The notes: a model not told the origin generated them from the letters alone. A DNA stretch of 64,000 nucleotides from Gluconobacter albidus (GCF_002723915.1 NZ_BEWL01000005.1:62001-126000); one strand, 5' to 3'. Counted from the first letter of the stretch, positions 29,592 through 40,838 are shown. Numbers and translations: made by a program.

Positions 29592-30704
29592 TCACAGATC
29601 CAGAAGCAGACGCCTCGGATCTTCCACAAGCTGCTTGATCCGAACGAGAAAGCTCACCGCCTCCCGCCCGTCGACGATCCGGTGATCGTAGGACAGCGCA
29701 ACATACATCATCGGCCGGATCACGATCTGCCCGTCCCGCACGACCGGACGGTCCTGAATGGCATGCATCCCCAGAATGCCCGACTGCGGCGTGTTCAGGA
29801 TCGGCGTGGACAGCAGCGAACCAAAAATCCCGCCATTCGTGATGGAGAACGTCCCGTGCGACAGTTCCTCCAGCTTCAGACCGCCCGTCCGCGCCCGCTT
29901 GCCGTAATCGGCGATGCGACGCTCCAGCTCGGCAAAGCTCATCTGATCGGCATCATGCAGCACCGGCACCACCAGCCCGCGCTCCGTGCCCACCGCAATG
30001 CCCAGATTGACGAAATCGCGATAGACGATCTCATCGCCTTCGATCTGTGCATTGATCGCCGGATAATCCTTCAGTGCGCCCACAACGGCCCGCGCGAAAA
30101 AGGACATGAAGCCCAGACGCGCCCCGTCATGCTTCTTCTCGAACTCGTCCTTGTATTCCGCCCGCAGCGCCTTGGCGGCGGACATGTCGATCTCGTTGAA
30201 CGTCGTCAGAATGGCCGCCGTGTTCTGCGCCGCCTTCAGATTCCGCGCGATCGTCTGACGCAGACGGCTCATGGGAACCCGACGCTCCCGCGCCTCATGC
30301 GAAGACAGCTTGGGGGCCGATGCGGCAGAAACGGGCTTCGGCGCTTCCGGAGCGGGAGGCGTGACGCGCGCCGGGGACGCAACAGTCGATGCAACAGGCT
30401 CCGAAGCCGCAGTCTTGGGAGCAGGAGCCGGTTCAGCCGCGACAGGTTCAGACGCAGCCGGTGCCTCTGCCGTTTCGTCCACAGCCCCGAGCAGGCCGCC
30501 GATCTCGACTTCCGTGCCCACCGCCACACAATCTTCCAGACGCCCGGCGGACGGCGCGGTCACTTCAACACTGACCTTGTCCGTCTCCAACTCCACGATG
30601 ATCTCGTCGTGCTGCACATAGTCGCCGGAGTTTTTAAGCCACCGCGCGACAGTCGCAGTCGTCAGGCTTTCTCCAAGCGCCGGAACCCTGATTTCGACCG
30701 TCAT
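29592..30704 (-). CDS. sucB: dihydrolipoamide succinyltransferase (2-oxoglutarate dehydrogenase E2), no E3-binding domain
   Basis: E2 component of the 2-oxoglutarate dehydrogenase complex. Residues 1-77 are the lipoyl domain with the lipoylated Lys in ETDKVSVEV. An Ala-Pro linker runs from about 78 to 125. The catalytic domain then begins at [19 protein letters not shown] and ends with the active site [11 protein letters not shown]. The peripheral subunit-binding domain (about 35 residues, normally between linker and catalytic domain) is not visible, and the protein is 370 residues instead of the usual 400 or more. The gene stands alone, without sucA or lpd next to it. The 1-subunit type (succinyl rather than acetyl) follows from the catalytic domain pattern. 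Confidence 0.88.
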   Translation of the reverse strand: MTVEIRVPALGESLTTATVARWLKNSGDYVQHDEIIVELETDKVSVEVTAPSAGRLEDCVAVGTEVEIGGLLGAVDETAEAPAASEPVAAEPAPAPKTAASEPVASTVASPARVTPPAPEAPKPVSAASAPKLSSHEARERRVPMSRLRQTIARNLKAAQNTAAILTTFNEIDMSAAKALRAEYKDEFEKKHDGARLGFMSFFARAVVGALKDYPAINAQIEGDEIVYRDFVNLGIAVGTERGLVVPVLHDADQMSFAELERRIADYGKRARTGGLKLEELSHGTFSITNGGIFGSLLSTPILNTPQSGILGMHAIQDRPVVRDGQIVIRPMMYVALSYDHRIVDGREAVSFLVRIKQLVEDPRRLLLDL

Positions 30705-30786
30705 GCTGCTTCCCTGTCTTGCGTCCCGCCGCGAAGCGGGGAAATGTCTGTGCCGTACCCGACACTATGTCCGGAAAAGGTTAAGA

Positions 30787-30802
30787 ATGCAGGATACTGC
30801 AT
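30787..30802. promoter_or_regulatory. inverted repeat in sucB upstream region
   Basis: ATGCAG-GATA-CTGCAT, a perfect 6-bp inverted repeat in the 167-bp divergent promoter region of sucB and the GMC small-subunit gene. It may be an operator; no known regulator matches. Confidence 0.35.
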
Positions 30803-30871
30803 CTTCGTTCCCAGCGGGAGGCGGAACCATCCCCGTCGCCGGACTTTGAAACCAAAACACAGGAGGCCGCA

Positions 30872-31519
30872 ATGTCCCACCCGCCCGACCGTCCTGAAAT
30901 TCTGGACTCCAACCACCTCTCCGCCCGCACCCACGAGATCCTGACATCCCGGCTTTCCGTCCCAGGAACGCAGCCCCGGACGCTGTCGCTGCAAGCCTAT
31001 GCCGTCCTCGATGCACTCCTCCTCGTCCTGCTTCCACTGGACGAGATTCTTCCCCCCGGCACCGACATCGCCATGACGGCCCGGATCGACGCCGCGCTCT
31101 CCGGCCCGCGTGACGGCTGGCGTTTCGCGGACCTCCCGCCCGATGCCGAAGCCTGGGAATCCGCTCTCCTGACCCTCGACGACGTCGCGGCCGAACAGCA
31201 CGGACTCGCCTTCATCCACCTGGCCCCGGACCTGCGCGGCGCCCTGCTCGACGCCGTCATGGACGGGCAGATCGGTCTCGAACGCGAAGGCCGCCTCACG
31301 GCATCCCAGATGAAACGCTGGTCCGGAGACCTGCGTGGCGAGGTCGTGGACTGCGTCATGAGCGACCCGCGCATCCAGCAGGCACTCGGCATTTCCTCCA
31401 GCCTCACCGGCGGCGACACTGTCTTTCAGGGCTTCACCGAAGTCGGCCCCGACAGCCGCGAGTCCTTTGAACCCAAAGCCACGGCTCCCCTTCTCCAGAT
31501 GGCAGAGTCCAGCGAATGA
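30872..31519 (+). CDS. GMC dehydrogenase small-subunit-like protein
   Basis: A 215-residue protein resembling the small (gamma, subunit 3) partner of membrane FAD dehydrogenases of the gluconate 2-dehydrogenase or sorbitol dehydrogenase kind: LSLQAYAVLDALLLVLLPLDEILPPGTDIAMTARID in parts is typical, as is the acidic C-terminal half. It has no Tat-type twin-arginine signal, unlike many relatives, so the complex may stay in the cytoplasm. Its stop overlaps the start of the GMC oxidoreductase (ATGA), which supports a two-subunit enzyme. The family match is moderate. Confidence 0.6.
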   Translation: MSHPPDRPEILDSNHLSARTHEILTSRLSVPGTQPRTLSLQAYAVLDALLLVLLPLDEILPPGTDIAMTARIDAALSGPRDGWRFADLPPDAEAWESALLTLDDVAAEQHGLAFIHLAPDLRGALLDAVMDGQIGLEREGRLTASQMKRWSGDLRGEVVDCVMSDPRIQQALGISSSLTGGDTVFQGFTEVGPDSRESFEPKATAPLLQMAESSE

Positions 31520-33063
31520 GCAGTACGATCGTTATGAAGACATTCGCCGAAACGGACATCATCGATGCCCTCATCATCGGCAGCGGGGCCGGTGGCGCGC
31601 CGCTGGCCGCAGAACTCGCCCGCAACGGCAAAAGCGTCGTGGTGCTGGAAGCCGGCCCTGCTTTCCCTGCCACGGGACATACGCCCGACGAAGTGGCTGC
31701 CCGCGAACTCTACTGGCTGCACGAACGCCTCTCCGCAGGCACAAACCCGCAGGCTTTCGGCGGCAACAACAGCGGCACCGGCCTTGGCGGCTCCATGCTC
31801 CATTACGGTGCCTTCATGCCGCGCATGGACGCCCGCGACTTTCACCTGCACACCGAAACCGGCAAGGGCGTGGACTGGCCGTTCGGTCTGGACGAACTGC
31901 TGCCCTATATCGAGCGCGTGGAGTCCTTCATCGGCGTCTCCGGCCCCGCCCATTATCCGTGGGACCCAGAGCGTCGCTATGCTTACGCGCCTCCGCCCGC
32001 CAATTCCGCCGCACTCAAGATGCGCGAAGGCTGTGACGCGCTCGGCCTGCGCCACGCAGACGGCCCCGCCGCCCTCATCACCCGCGATATCGAACAGCCG
32101 CATTTCGGCACCCGCCATGGCTGCGCGAACTGCGGCGCCTGCCATCAGGGCTGCCGCAACGGCGCCAAGTCGGGCGCGGACAACACCTGGCTTCCCATGG
32201 CCGTCGCCTATGGTGCCGAACTCCGCCCCGGCTGCTTCGCTCACACGATCGAACGCGACAGTTCAGGCCGCGTGACCGGGGTGGTCTATCGCCAGAACGG
32301 CGTCGAACACCGCCAGAAATGCGCGACCCTCGTCCTCGCCGCCGGTGCCGTCGAAACCCCGCGCCTGCTCCTGACTAACGGCATAGCCAACAGCTCCGGT
32401 CAGGTCGGCCAGAACTACATGACCCATGTCTCCACACAGGTCTGGGGCGAGTTCGACGAAGACATCCGCCCCAATCGCGGCTACCCGTCCCTGACCATCA
32501 CCGAAGACATGATGCGCCCGAAAGACGCGGATTTCGTCGGCGGCTATCTGGTGCAGTCGCTGGGCATGATGCCCGCAACCTGGGGCCAGAACCTCGCCCG
32601 CAGCACCACAACACGCGGCCCGGCCTTCGCCCGCGCGCTCGCCGGATACAACCGCTCCGCCGGCATGGGCATCAACGGTGAATGTCTGCCCCGCCCCGAA
32701 AACCGCGTCACCCTTTCGGACGAGAAGGACGCCTTCGGCATTCCAAAGCCGCTGATCGAGCACTCCTACGGCCCCAACGAATGGGCCATGCACCACCACG
32801 CAGCCCGCCTGCTGACGCAGATGTGGGAGGCCGTGGGCGCAAAGGACATCCGCGTCATCGACCGCGCCGCTCACATGATCGGCACCTGCCGCATGGGCAC
32901 GGATGCCGGGAGCAGTGTCGTCAATCCGGTCGGCCGCAGTTTCGATATCGACAATCTGTGGATCTCCGATCATTCGATCTTCCCAAGCGCCGCCGCCGCC
33001 AACCCGGCCCTGGCCATCATGGCGCTCTCCCTCCGCACTGCGGAGGCCATGCTGAAGGCCTGA
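31516..33063 (+). CDS. GMC family FAD-dependent oxidoreductase
   Basis: A 515-residue sugar or alcohol dehydrogenase of the glucose-methanol-choline family. The FAD-binding motif IIGSGAGGAPLAAELARNG is near the N-terminus, followed by GTGLGGSMLHYGAF; a cysteine cluster CANCGACHQGCRNGAK is in the centre and may bind metal or shape the active site. The C-terminal HMIGTCRMGTD and ISDHSIFPSAAAANPALAIMA hold the catalytic His and FAD contact. Translationally coupled with the small subunit. No cytochrome c subunit follows, unlike many Gluconobacter membrane dehydrogenases. Substrate not predictable. Confidence 0.88.
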   Translation: MSSTIVMKTFAETDIIDALIIGSGAGGAPLAAELARNGKSVVVLEAGPAFPATGHTPDEVAARELYWLHERLSAGTNPQAFGGNNSGTGLGGSMLHYGAFMPRMDARDFHLHTETGKGVDWPFGLDELLPYIERVESFIGVSGPAHYPWDPERRYAYAPPPANSAALKMREGCDALGLRHADGPAALITRDIEQPHFGTRHGCANCGACHQGCRNGAKSGADNTWLPMAVAYGAELRPGCFAHTIERDSSGRVTGVVYRQNGVEHRQKCATLVLAAGAVETPRLLLTNGIANSSGQVGQNYMTHVSTQVWGEFDEDIRPNRGYPSLTITEDMMRPKDADFVGGYLVQSLGMMPATWGQNLARSTTTRGPAFARALAGYNRSAGMGINGECLPRPENRVTLSDEKDAFGIPKPLIEHSYGPNEWAMHHHAARLLTQMWEAVGAKDIRVIDRAAHMIGTCRMGTDAGSSVVNPVGRSFDIDNLWISDHSIFPSAAAANPALAIMALSLRTAEAMLKA

Positions 33064-33339
33064 TTGAAATCTGACATAGATCAAAGTGATCCGGAGCCTG
33101 CGCAGGAGCCTTGACACTGCTTCGCGCGCTCCGGTAAGCGAAGGACGACTTTCCGGTGACGTCCCGTCACCCGGTCTCCCTTTCCTTACGGATGCTTCCT
33201 GCTTCCCCCGTCCTGCGAAATCCTCACAGATCACCGCCTGACACAAGCAGTCCCCGTTCAGTGGCCCCGCCTTCTGTACGGTCGCGCATCCCTCCCCCTA
33301 TCAGGTCTGCCACTACCGGCACATCAAGGCGCGTCTTTC
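33064..33339. other. 276-bp region upstream of rho
   Basis: Possible promoter TTGACA at 33111-33116, with a weak -10 about 18 bp later. A small palindrome CCTGCGCAGG at 33097-33106 and a hairpin CTTCGC/GCGAAG at 33120-33143. CTGAC-ATAG-ATCAA (33071-33084) resembles an FNR/CRP-type half-palindrome with one mismatched half. The likely rho leader is about 200 nt, which suits the known autoregulation of rho, but no details can be proven. Confidence 0.4.
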
Positions 33340-34641
<1,302 letters not shown>

Positions 34642-34665
34642 TCCCGGATCAGCATGGCCGACATG

Positions 34666-34697
34666 AAAAAGGGGAGCTCCGGCTCCCCTTTTTTGTT
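34666..34697 (+). terminator. terminator after rho
   Basis: AAGGGGAGC pairs with GCTCCCCTT around a short loop (34670-34690), followed by TTTTTGTTG. Confidence 0.92.
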
Positions 34698-34733
34698 GTC
34701 CGGTCCCCCGGAATGGCGGGAAAAAGCCTCCCG

Positions 34734-35180
34734 TTACAGCACACCTTCCAGATGCAGCATGGCATGCTTGTCCGCGATGCCACCGAGCCCCGAATACCCG
34801 CCAAGCCCCGCCCGGCCGACAACCCGGTGACAGGGGATCAGGATCGGAATCGGATTCGCCCCAACCGCCCCACCGACCGACCGTGCAGACCCGCCGACCT
34901 CGGCCGCAATGTCCGCGTAAGTCCGTGTCTTCCCATAGGGAATCCGGCGCAGCGCGTCCCAGACCTTCTGGCGGTACGGAGTCCCGTAGGGGCGATAGGG
35001 CAGCGCGTCGAAATCGACCGATTCCCCGTCAAAATAACGCTCCAGAAGATCGCGGGCCTTCAGAAGGAGTGGAGTCTCCTCCTGATCGCGCCCCCAACCC
35101 CAGTCTAGAGCGACGATCTGGCCCTCATCTTCACTGATGGTAAGGGCCCCGAAAGGTGAGTGGCAGGATAGCTGTGGCAT
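34734..35180 (-). CDS. ogt: methylated-DNA--protein-cysteine methyltransferase
   Basis: Repairs O6-alkylguanine by moving the alkyl group to its own cysteine. The active site is IPCHRVVG near the C-terminus, with the HTH-like segment YGKTRTYADIAAEVGG before it and the arginine finger in SARSVGGAVGANP. The 148-residue form starting at 35180 fits the family's length; the open frame continues to 35423 but with residues unlike the family. A ribosome site is weak, so the start is uncertain. Convergent with rho. Confidence 0.9.
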   Translation of the reverse strand: MPQLSCHSPFGALTISEDEGQIVALDWGWGRDQEETPLLLKARDLLERYFDGESVDFDALPYRPYGTPYRQKVWDALRRIPYGKTRTYADIAAEVGGSARSVGGAVGANPIPILIPCHRVVGRAGLGGYSGLGGIADKHAMLHLEGVL

Positions 35181-35644
35181 GAACGACACGGTGCCCGAGC
35201 CGCTCAAAACCGTCAATCCGGCAGTGTTGCCATTAAGACCGAGGCTTTTTAGCCATGCGCTTAACGCATATCGCGTGATACCAATATGCGAAATAAACAT
35301 ACTGGACCACTTCAGTAGGCTTTCCAGCAATACTCTGTAATGTGTTGGAAAACTGCCCTTTTTTGTATCGGAAAGGGGGCCGGAAGTTTTCCGGAACGCC
35401 TGTGTAATCATTCGCGAAGCCACATCATAGCCCGTTTCAGGATCATCCTGCCCCGCCCCTCACGGAAACGTCAGAAGCCGTGTTTGTCTTAAACAATAAA
35501 ATAGGGTCAGTAAGTTCTCATGCTGACGGTATCTGGTACTGATCGTTGGATTGAGAGGACAGGATTTTCCCCTAGCCCTTTCAAGACTGCACAGGTCCAG
35601 AATATCACAGCGGAAACAGTCTTTACAAAAAGGACAGTTGGATC
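35181..35644. other. 464-bp region upstream of adhA
   Basis: Divergent between ogt and adhA and without a gene. Contains an inverted repeat TGTTT-gtctt-AAACA at 35481-35495 next to TAAAAT (35497-35502), which could be a -10 or an operator, and the AAAAAGGACAG ribosome site of adhA at its end. The region is AT-richer than the coding parts, as expected for a strongly expressed gene with a long leader. Confidence 0.5.
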
Positions 35645-37918
35645 ATGACTTCTGGTCTACTGACGCCGATCAAGGTTACGAAAAAGCGCCTTCTCAGCTG
35701 CGCGGCCGTACTGGCACTCTCAGCTGCTGTTCCCGTCGCTTTTGCGCAGGAAGATACGGGCGCAGCAATTACAAGCGCCGATAACGGTGGCAATGTCGGA
35801 AACTGGATGTCCTACGGGCGGTCCTATTCCGAGCAGCGCTTCAGCCCGCTCGACCAGATCAACAAGGACAACGTCGGCAAGCTCAAGCTCGCCTGGCATT
35901 ATGATCTGGACACGAACCGCGGTCAGGAAGGCACGCCTCTGGTCGTGAACGGCGTCATGTACGCCACGACCAACTGGAGCAAGATGAAGGCGCTGGATGC
36001 AGCGACCGGCAAGCTCCTGTGGTCCTACGATCCCAAGGTTCCAGGCAACATCGCCGATCGCGGCTGCTGTGACTCCGTCAACCGCGGTGCTGCCTACTGG
36101 AACGGCAAGGTCTATTTCGGCACGTTCGACGGACGCCTGATCGCGCTGGATGCCAAGACCGGCAAGCTGGTCTGGAGCGTCTACACGATCCCCAAGGAAG
36201 CCCAGCTCGGCCACCAGCGCTCCTACACGGTTGACGGCGCACCGCGCATCGCCAAGGGCCGCGTCATCATCGGCAACGGCGGCGCTGAATTCGGTGCCCG
36301 TGGTTTCGTGACGGCCTATGACGCCGAAACCGGCAAGATGGACTGGCGCTTCTTCACGGTTCCGAACCCCGACAACAAGCCCGACGGCGCAGCCTCCGAC
36401 GACATCCTGATGTCCAAGGCCTATCCGACCTGGGGCAAGGGCGGAGCCTGGAAGCAGCAGGGCGGCGGCGGTACCGTCTGGGATTCGCTGGTCTATGACC
36501 CCGTGACGGACCTCGTCTATCTCGGCGTCGGCAACGGCTCGCCCTGGAACTACAAGTTCCGCTCCGAAGGCAAGGGCGACAACCTCTTCCTCGGCAGCAT
36601 CGTCGCGATCAACCCGGATACCGGCAAGTACGTCTGGCATTTCCAGGAAACGCCGATGGACCAGTGGGATTACACCTCGGTCCAGCAGATCATGACGCTC
36701 GACATGCCGGTCAACGGCGAAATGCGCCATGTGATCGTCCATGCCCCGAAGAACGGCTTCTTCTACATCATTGATGCGAAGACCGGAAAATTCATCTCGG
36801 GCAAGCCCTACACCTACGAAAACTGGGCAACAGGTCTGGACCCCGTTACGGGCCGTCCGAACTATGTGCCTGACGCCCTGTGGACGCTCACGGGCAAGGC
36901 CTGGTACGGCATTCCGGGCGATCTGGGTGGCCATAACTTCGCCTCCATGGCTTACAGCCCGCAGACGAAGCTGGTCTACATCCCTGCCCAGCAGGTTCCG
37001 TTCCTCTACGATCCGCAGAAAGGTGGCTTCAAAGCCCACCACGACAGCTGGAATCTCGGACTGGACATGAACAAGATCGGCCTGTTCGACGATGCCGATC
37101 CGCAGCACAAGGCCGACAAGGCGCAGTTCCTGAAGGATCTGAAGGGCTGGCTTCTGGCCTGGGATCCCGCAAAGCAGCAGGCAGCCTTCACGGTTGACCA
37201 CAAGGGTCCGTGGAACGGTGGTCTGCTCGCAACGGGTGGCGGCCTCCTCTTCCAGGGTCTCGCAACCGGCGATTTCCATGCCTACGACGCTACGAACGGC
37301 AAGGATCTCTTCAGCTTCCCGGCACAGAGCGCCATCATCGCGCCTCCCATCACCTATACCGCCAACGGCAAGCAGTATGTCGCGGTGGAAGTGGGCTGGG
37401 GCGGCATCTATCCGTTCTTCCTCGGTGGCGTGGCCCGGACATCCGGCTGGACCGTCAACCACTCCCGCGTGATTGCTTTCGCACTGGACGGCAAGGATGC
37501 ACTCCCGCCGAAGAACGAACTCGGCTTCCTGCCGGTCAAGCCGCCTGAGAAGTGGGATGAAGCCCGTACGAAAAACGGCTATTTCCAGTTCCAGACGTAT
37601 TGCGCTGCCTGCCATGGCGACAACGGCATCTCGGGTGGTGTTCTGCCTGACCTGCGGTGGTCCGGTGCGATCCGCGGACAGGAGAAGTTCTACAAGCTCG
37701 TCGCCAAGGGCGCTCTGACCGCCTACGGCATGGACCGCTTCGACACGTCCATGTCCCCGGCCGAGATTGAAGACATCCGCAACTACCTCGTGAAGCGGTC
37801 CAACGAGTCCTATGAGGACGAAGTGAAAGCCCGCGACAACAAGCAGGGCGTCCCCAACGACCAGTTCCTCAACGTACCCCAGGGTCCGGTTGAGCCTGCA
37901 ACGGCGGACCATCCGTAA
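35645..37918 (+). CDS. adhA: PQQ-dependent alcohol dehydrogenase, quinohaemoprotein subunit I
   Basis: Periplasmic subunit of the membrane ADH that oxidises ethanol to acetaldehyde and passes electrons to ubiquinone. Signal peptide of about 34 residues ends in VAFA-QE. The quinoprotein propeller (35-600) has repeats such as LDAATGKLLWSYD and the adjacent Cys pair RGCCDSV, the PQQ-site disulfide. The C-terminal cytochrome c domain has the haem motif CAACHGD. The 757-residue sequence matches G. oxydans AdhA as I know it almost fully. It has AAAAAGGACAG upstream and adhB follows after 34 bp. Confidence 0.97.
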   Translation: MTSGLLTPIKVTKKRLLSCAAVLALSAAVPVAFAQEDTGAAITSADNGGNVGNWMSYGRSYSEQRFSPLDQINKDNVGKLKLAWHYDLDTNRGQEGTPLVVNGVMYATTNWSKMKALDAATGKLLWSYDPKVPGNIADRGCCDSVNRGAAYWNGKVYFGTFDGRLIALDAKTGKLVWSVYTIPKEAQLGHQRSYTVDGAPRIAKGRVIIGNGGAEFGARGFVTAYDAETGKMDWRFFTVPNPDNKPDGAASDDILMSKAYPTWGKGGAWKQQGGGGTVWDSLVYDPVTDLVYLGVGNGSPWNYKFRSEGKGDNLFLGSIVAINPDTGKYVWHFQETPMDQWDYTSVQQIMTLDMPVNGEMRHVIVHAPKNGFFYIIDAKTGKFISGKPYTYENWATGLDPVTGRPNYVPDALWTLTGKAWYGIPGDLGGHNFASMAYSPQTKLVYIPAQQVPFLYDPQKGGFKAHHDSWNLGLDMNKIGLFDDADPQHKADKAQFLKDLKGWLLAWDPAKQQAAFTVDHKGPWNGGLLATGGGLLFQGLATGDFHAYDATNGKDLFSFPAQSAIIAPPITYTANGKQYVAVEVGWGGIYPFFLGGVARTSGWTVNHSRVIAFALDGKDALPPKNELGFLPVKPPEKWDEARTKNGYFQFQTYCAACHGDNGISGGVLPDLRWSGAIRGQEKFYKLVAKGALTAYGMDRFDTSMSPAEIEDIRNYLVKRSNESYEDEVKARDNKQGVPNDQFLNVPQGPVEPATADHP

Positions 37919-37952
37919 CGGGCGACCGTTACGGTAAAAGGAGGCACGTGAC

Positions 37953-39389
37953 ATGCTCAATGCATCAATTCGCGACAGGCTGGTATCTGAGATGAAACAG
38001 GGATGGAAATTCGCGGCCGCAATCGGCCTCATGGCGGTGTCGTTCGGCGCCGCCCATGCCCAGGACGCCGATGAAGCGCTGATCAAGCGTGGCGAATATG
38101 TCGCCCGCCTGTCAGACTGCATCGCCTGCCATACGGCTCTGCACGGACAGCCCTATGCGGGCGGTCTGGAAATCAAGAGCCCGATCGGCACGATCTATTC
38201 GACCAACATCACGCCGGACCCGGAACACGGGATCGGCACCTACACCCTGGAGGACTTCACAAAGGCCCTCCGCAAGGGCATCCGCAAGGATGGCGCAACG
38301 CTTTACCCGGCAATGCCCTATCCTGAATTCGCACGCCTGTCCGACGAAGACATTCGTTCGATGTATGCCTACTTCATGCATGGCGTGAAGCCGGTTGACG
38401 TCGCCAACAAGGCGCCGGACATCAGCTGGCCGCTCTCCATGCGCTGGCCGCTGGCCGTGTGGCGCGCCATGTTCGTCCCGAGCATGACGCCGGGCGAAGA
38501 CAAAAGCATCAGCGACCCGGAAGTCGCACGCGGCGAATACCTCGTCGACGGTCCGGGCCATTGCGGCGAATGTCATACGCCCCGCGGCTTTGCGATGCAG
38601 GTCAAGGCCTACGGAACGGCTGGCGGCAACGCCTACCTGTCCGGCGGCGCACCGATCGACAACTGGATCGCTCCGAGCCTGCGCAGCAACAGCGACACGG
38701 GTCTGGGCCGCTGGTCTGAAGACGATATCGTCACCTTCCTCAAGAGCGGCCGTATCGACCACTCCGCCGTCTTCGGCGGCATGGCCGACGTGGTGGCTTA
38801 CAGCACGCAGCACTGGACAGACGACGACCTGCGCGCCACGGCCAAGTACCTGAAGAGCATGCCGGCCGTTCCGGAAGGCAATAACCTCGGCCAGGATGAC
38901 GGTCAGACGACCGCCCTGCTGGACAAGGGTGCTCAGGGCAATGCCGGTGCGGAAGTCTATCTGCACAACTGCGCCATCTGCCACATGAACGATGGTACGG
39001 GCGTCAACCGCATGTTCCCGCCGCTGGCTGGCAACCCGGTCGTCATCACTGACGATCCGACGTCGCTCGCCAATGTCGTGGCCTTCGGCGGCATCCTGCC
39101 CCCGACCAACACGGCACCGTCCGCTATCGCCATGCCCGGCTTCAAGAACCACCTCACCGACCAGCAGATGGCCGATGTCGTGAACTTCATGCGCAAGGGC
39201 TGGGGCAACAAGGCACCGGGAACCGTGTCCGCTGCCGATATCCAGAAGCTGCGCACGACCGGAGCACCGGTCTCCACAGCTGGCTGGAACGTCTCCAGCA
39301 GGGGCTGGATGGCCTACATGCCGCAGCCTTACGGCGAAGGCTGGACCTTCTCTCCGCAGACCCACACGGGCGTGGACGACGCACAGTAA
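37953..39389 (+). CDS. adhB: alcohol dehydrogenase cytochrome c subunit II
   Basis: Membrane-associated three-haem cytochrome c that takes electrons from AdhA and delivers them to ubiquinone. Haem sites CIACH, CGECH and CAICH are visible, each with a downstream Met ligand segment. Signal peptide ends in GAAHA-QD. The start at 37953 has AAAGGAGG 10 nt upstream; a Met at 37992 is an alternative nearer to the hydrophobic core. 478 residues, near-identical to the known Gluconobacter subunit. The 15-kDa third subunit (AdhS) is not in this window. A terminator follows. Confidence 0.97.
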   Translation: MLNASIRDRLVSEMKQGWKFAAAIGLMAVSFGAAHAQDADEALIKRGEYVARLSDCIACHTALHGQPYAGGLEIKSPIGTIYSTNITPDPEHGIGTYTLEDFTKALRKGIRKDGATLYPAMPYPEFARLSDEDIRSMYAYFMHGVKPVDVANKAPDISWPLSMRWPLAVWRAMFVPSMTPGEDKSISDPEVARGEYLVDGPGHCGECHTPRGFAMQVKAYGTAGGNAYLSGGAPIDNWIAPSLRSNSDTGLGRWSEDDIVTFLKSGRIDHSAVFGGMADVVAYSTQHWTDDDLRATAKYLKSMPAVPEGNNLGQDDGQTTALLDKGAQGNAGAEVYLHNCAICHMNDGTGVNRMFPPLAGNPVVITDDPTSLANVVAFGGILPPTNTAPSAIAMPGFKNHLTDQQMADVVNFMRKGWGNKAPGTVSAADIQKLRTTGAPVSTAGWNVSSRGWMAYMPQPYGEGWTFSPQTHTGVDDAQ

Positions 39390-39417
39390 GCGTTTCACAC
39401 TCCCTGACAGTCTGAAC

Positions 39418-39453
39418 AAAAGGGCGGATCGGAAACGATCCGCCCTTTTTTCA
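39418..39453 (+). terminator. terminator of adhAB
   Basis: AAAAGGGCGGATCG pairs with CGATCCGCCCTTTT around GAAA, followed by TT. Stem of 14 bp. Confidence 0.93.
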
Positions 39454-39530
39454 TACTTTTCATACCCGCACGCCCTTCATTGCAGGCTAACCATTTTCAC
39501 CACGGGGCCTCCTGCACTACATAGAACCCC

Positions 39531-40835
39531 ATGACGCGCTCTTCCCTCCCGGACCACACACCGCAGGTCATTTTCGCACTGGCAACCGGCCCCTCCCGTG
39601 CCGCCATCGCGATCATGCGCGCCAGCGGCCCCGGCAGCGATACGATCCTGCGCGCCCTGTGCAACGGACATCTTCCCGAACCCCGCCGCGCCAGCCTGCG
39701 CACCCTGCGCCATAACGAAAACGTGCTCGATCATGCCGTCGCCCTCTGGCTCCCCGGCCCGAAGTCCTACACCGGGGAAGACGGCTTCGAGCTGCACCTC
39801 CATGCCGGCCCCGCCATCATCGCCCGCGTCGCCGACGCCCTGACCGATCTCGGAGCCCGCCCCGCCGAACCCGGCGAGTTCACCCGTCGCGCCGTCCAGA
39901 AAGGACGGCTGGACCTGCTTCAGGCCGAAGCCATCGCCGACCTCGTGGACGCTGAAACCGAAAGTCAGCGCAAACAGGCCCTGCGTCAGGCCGACGGCGC
40001 CCTGAGCCGCCTGTACGACAACTGGGCACAGCGCCTTCGCCTCGTCCTCGCCCATCAGGAAGCCCTGATTGACTTCCCGGACGAAGACCTGCCGCAGGAC
40101 GTAGAAGACGGGCTGGTCGCGGAACTCTCGAAACTCCAGACCGAAATGTCTGCCCATCTTCAGGACAATCGCGGCGAACTCATGCGCCAGGGCCTGACCG
40201 TGGTGATCGCAGGCTCGCCCAATGTCGGAAAATCCAGCCTTCTCAATACGTTATCCGGAACCGACTCTGCTATTGTCACCCATCGCGCAGGCACCACACG
40301 TGACGCCATCGCACTCGACTGGGTTCTGGACGGCGTCCGCCTGCGTCTGATCGACACGGCAGGTCTGCGGGAGACGGAAGACGAAATCGAGGCCGAAGGC
40401 ATCCGCCGCGCGCTGTTTCACGTGAAACAGGCGGACGTGCTCCTCCACCTGATCGGCCCGGATGAAAGCCTCGACACCCTTTCCGGACAGGAAATTCCCA
40501 TCCGGACGAAAATCGACATCGCACCAGCCCCGCCCGGCATGTTAGGGATCAGCACGCAGTCCGGCGAAGGACTTGATGCGCTGCGTCAGGTCCTGTCCGA
40601 ACGGGTGTCCGAACTCATGGCCGGTTCAACCGCGCCTCCGCTGACCCGCGCCAGACACCGCGCCGGAATCCAGGAGGCCGCAACCCATCTGGATCAGGCC
40701 CGGACCGCGACATGGCCGGAACTGCGAGGCGAAGAACTCCGGCTGTCCATGCTGGCTCTGGGGCGTCTGACCGGACGTGTTGATGTTGAATCCCTGCTCG
40801 ATGCGATTTTCGGGCAGTTCTGTATCGGGAAGTAG
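39531..40835 (+). CDS. mnmE: tRNA uridine-5-carboxymethylaminomethyl GTPase
   Basis: With MnmG, modifies U34 of tRNAs. The 434-residue GTPase starts with [20 protein letters not shown] (formyl-THF-binding part), has [26 protein letters not shown] in the helical domain, the P-loop [12 protein letters not shown], switch [10 protein letters not shown], and the C-terminal CIGK, where the Cys is the family's invariant last residues. A parS site lies inside the reading frame (40414-40429). Three bp before mnmG. Confidence 0.96.
   Translation: MTRSSLPDHTPQVIFALATGPSRAAIAIMRASGPGSDTILRALCNGHLPEPRRASLRTLRHNENVLDHAVALWLPGPKSYTGEDGFELHLHAGPAIIARVADALTDLGARPAEPGEFTRRAVQKGRLDLLQAEAIADLVDAETESQRKQALRQADGALSRLYDNWAQRLRLVLAHQEALIDFPDEDLPQDVEDGLVAELSKLQTEMSAHLQDNRGELMRQGLTVVIAGSPNVGKSSLLNTLSGTDSAIVTHRAGTTRDAIALDWVLDGVRLRLIDTAGLRETEDEIEAEGIRRALFHVKQADVLLHLIGPDESLDTLSGQEIPIRTKIDIAPAPPGMLGISTQSGEGLDALRQVLSERVSELMAGSTAPPLTRARHRAGIQEAATHLDQARTATWPELRGEELRLSMLALGRLTGRVDVESLLDAIFGQFCIGK
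40414..40429. promoter_or_regulatory. parS centromere site inside mnmE
   Basis: Perfect TGTTTCACGTGAAACA within the mnmE reading frame; it encodes L-F-H-V-K-Q. About 2.9 kb from parA. Confidence 0.93.
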
Positions 40836-40838
40836 TTT

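Noticed and set aside
35720-38122. 800-codon open frame on the minus strand opposite adhA
   Set aside because: Shadow frame; no domain and no ribosome site, while adhA is complete and near-identical to the known protein.
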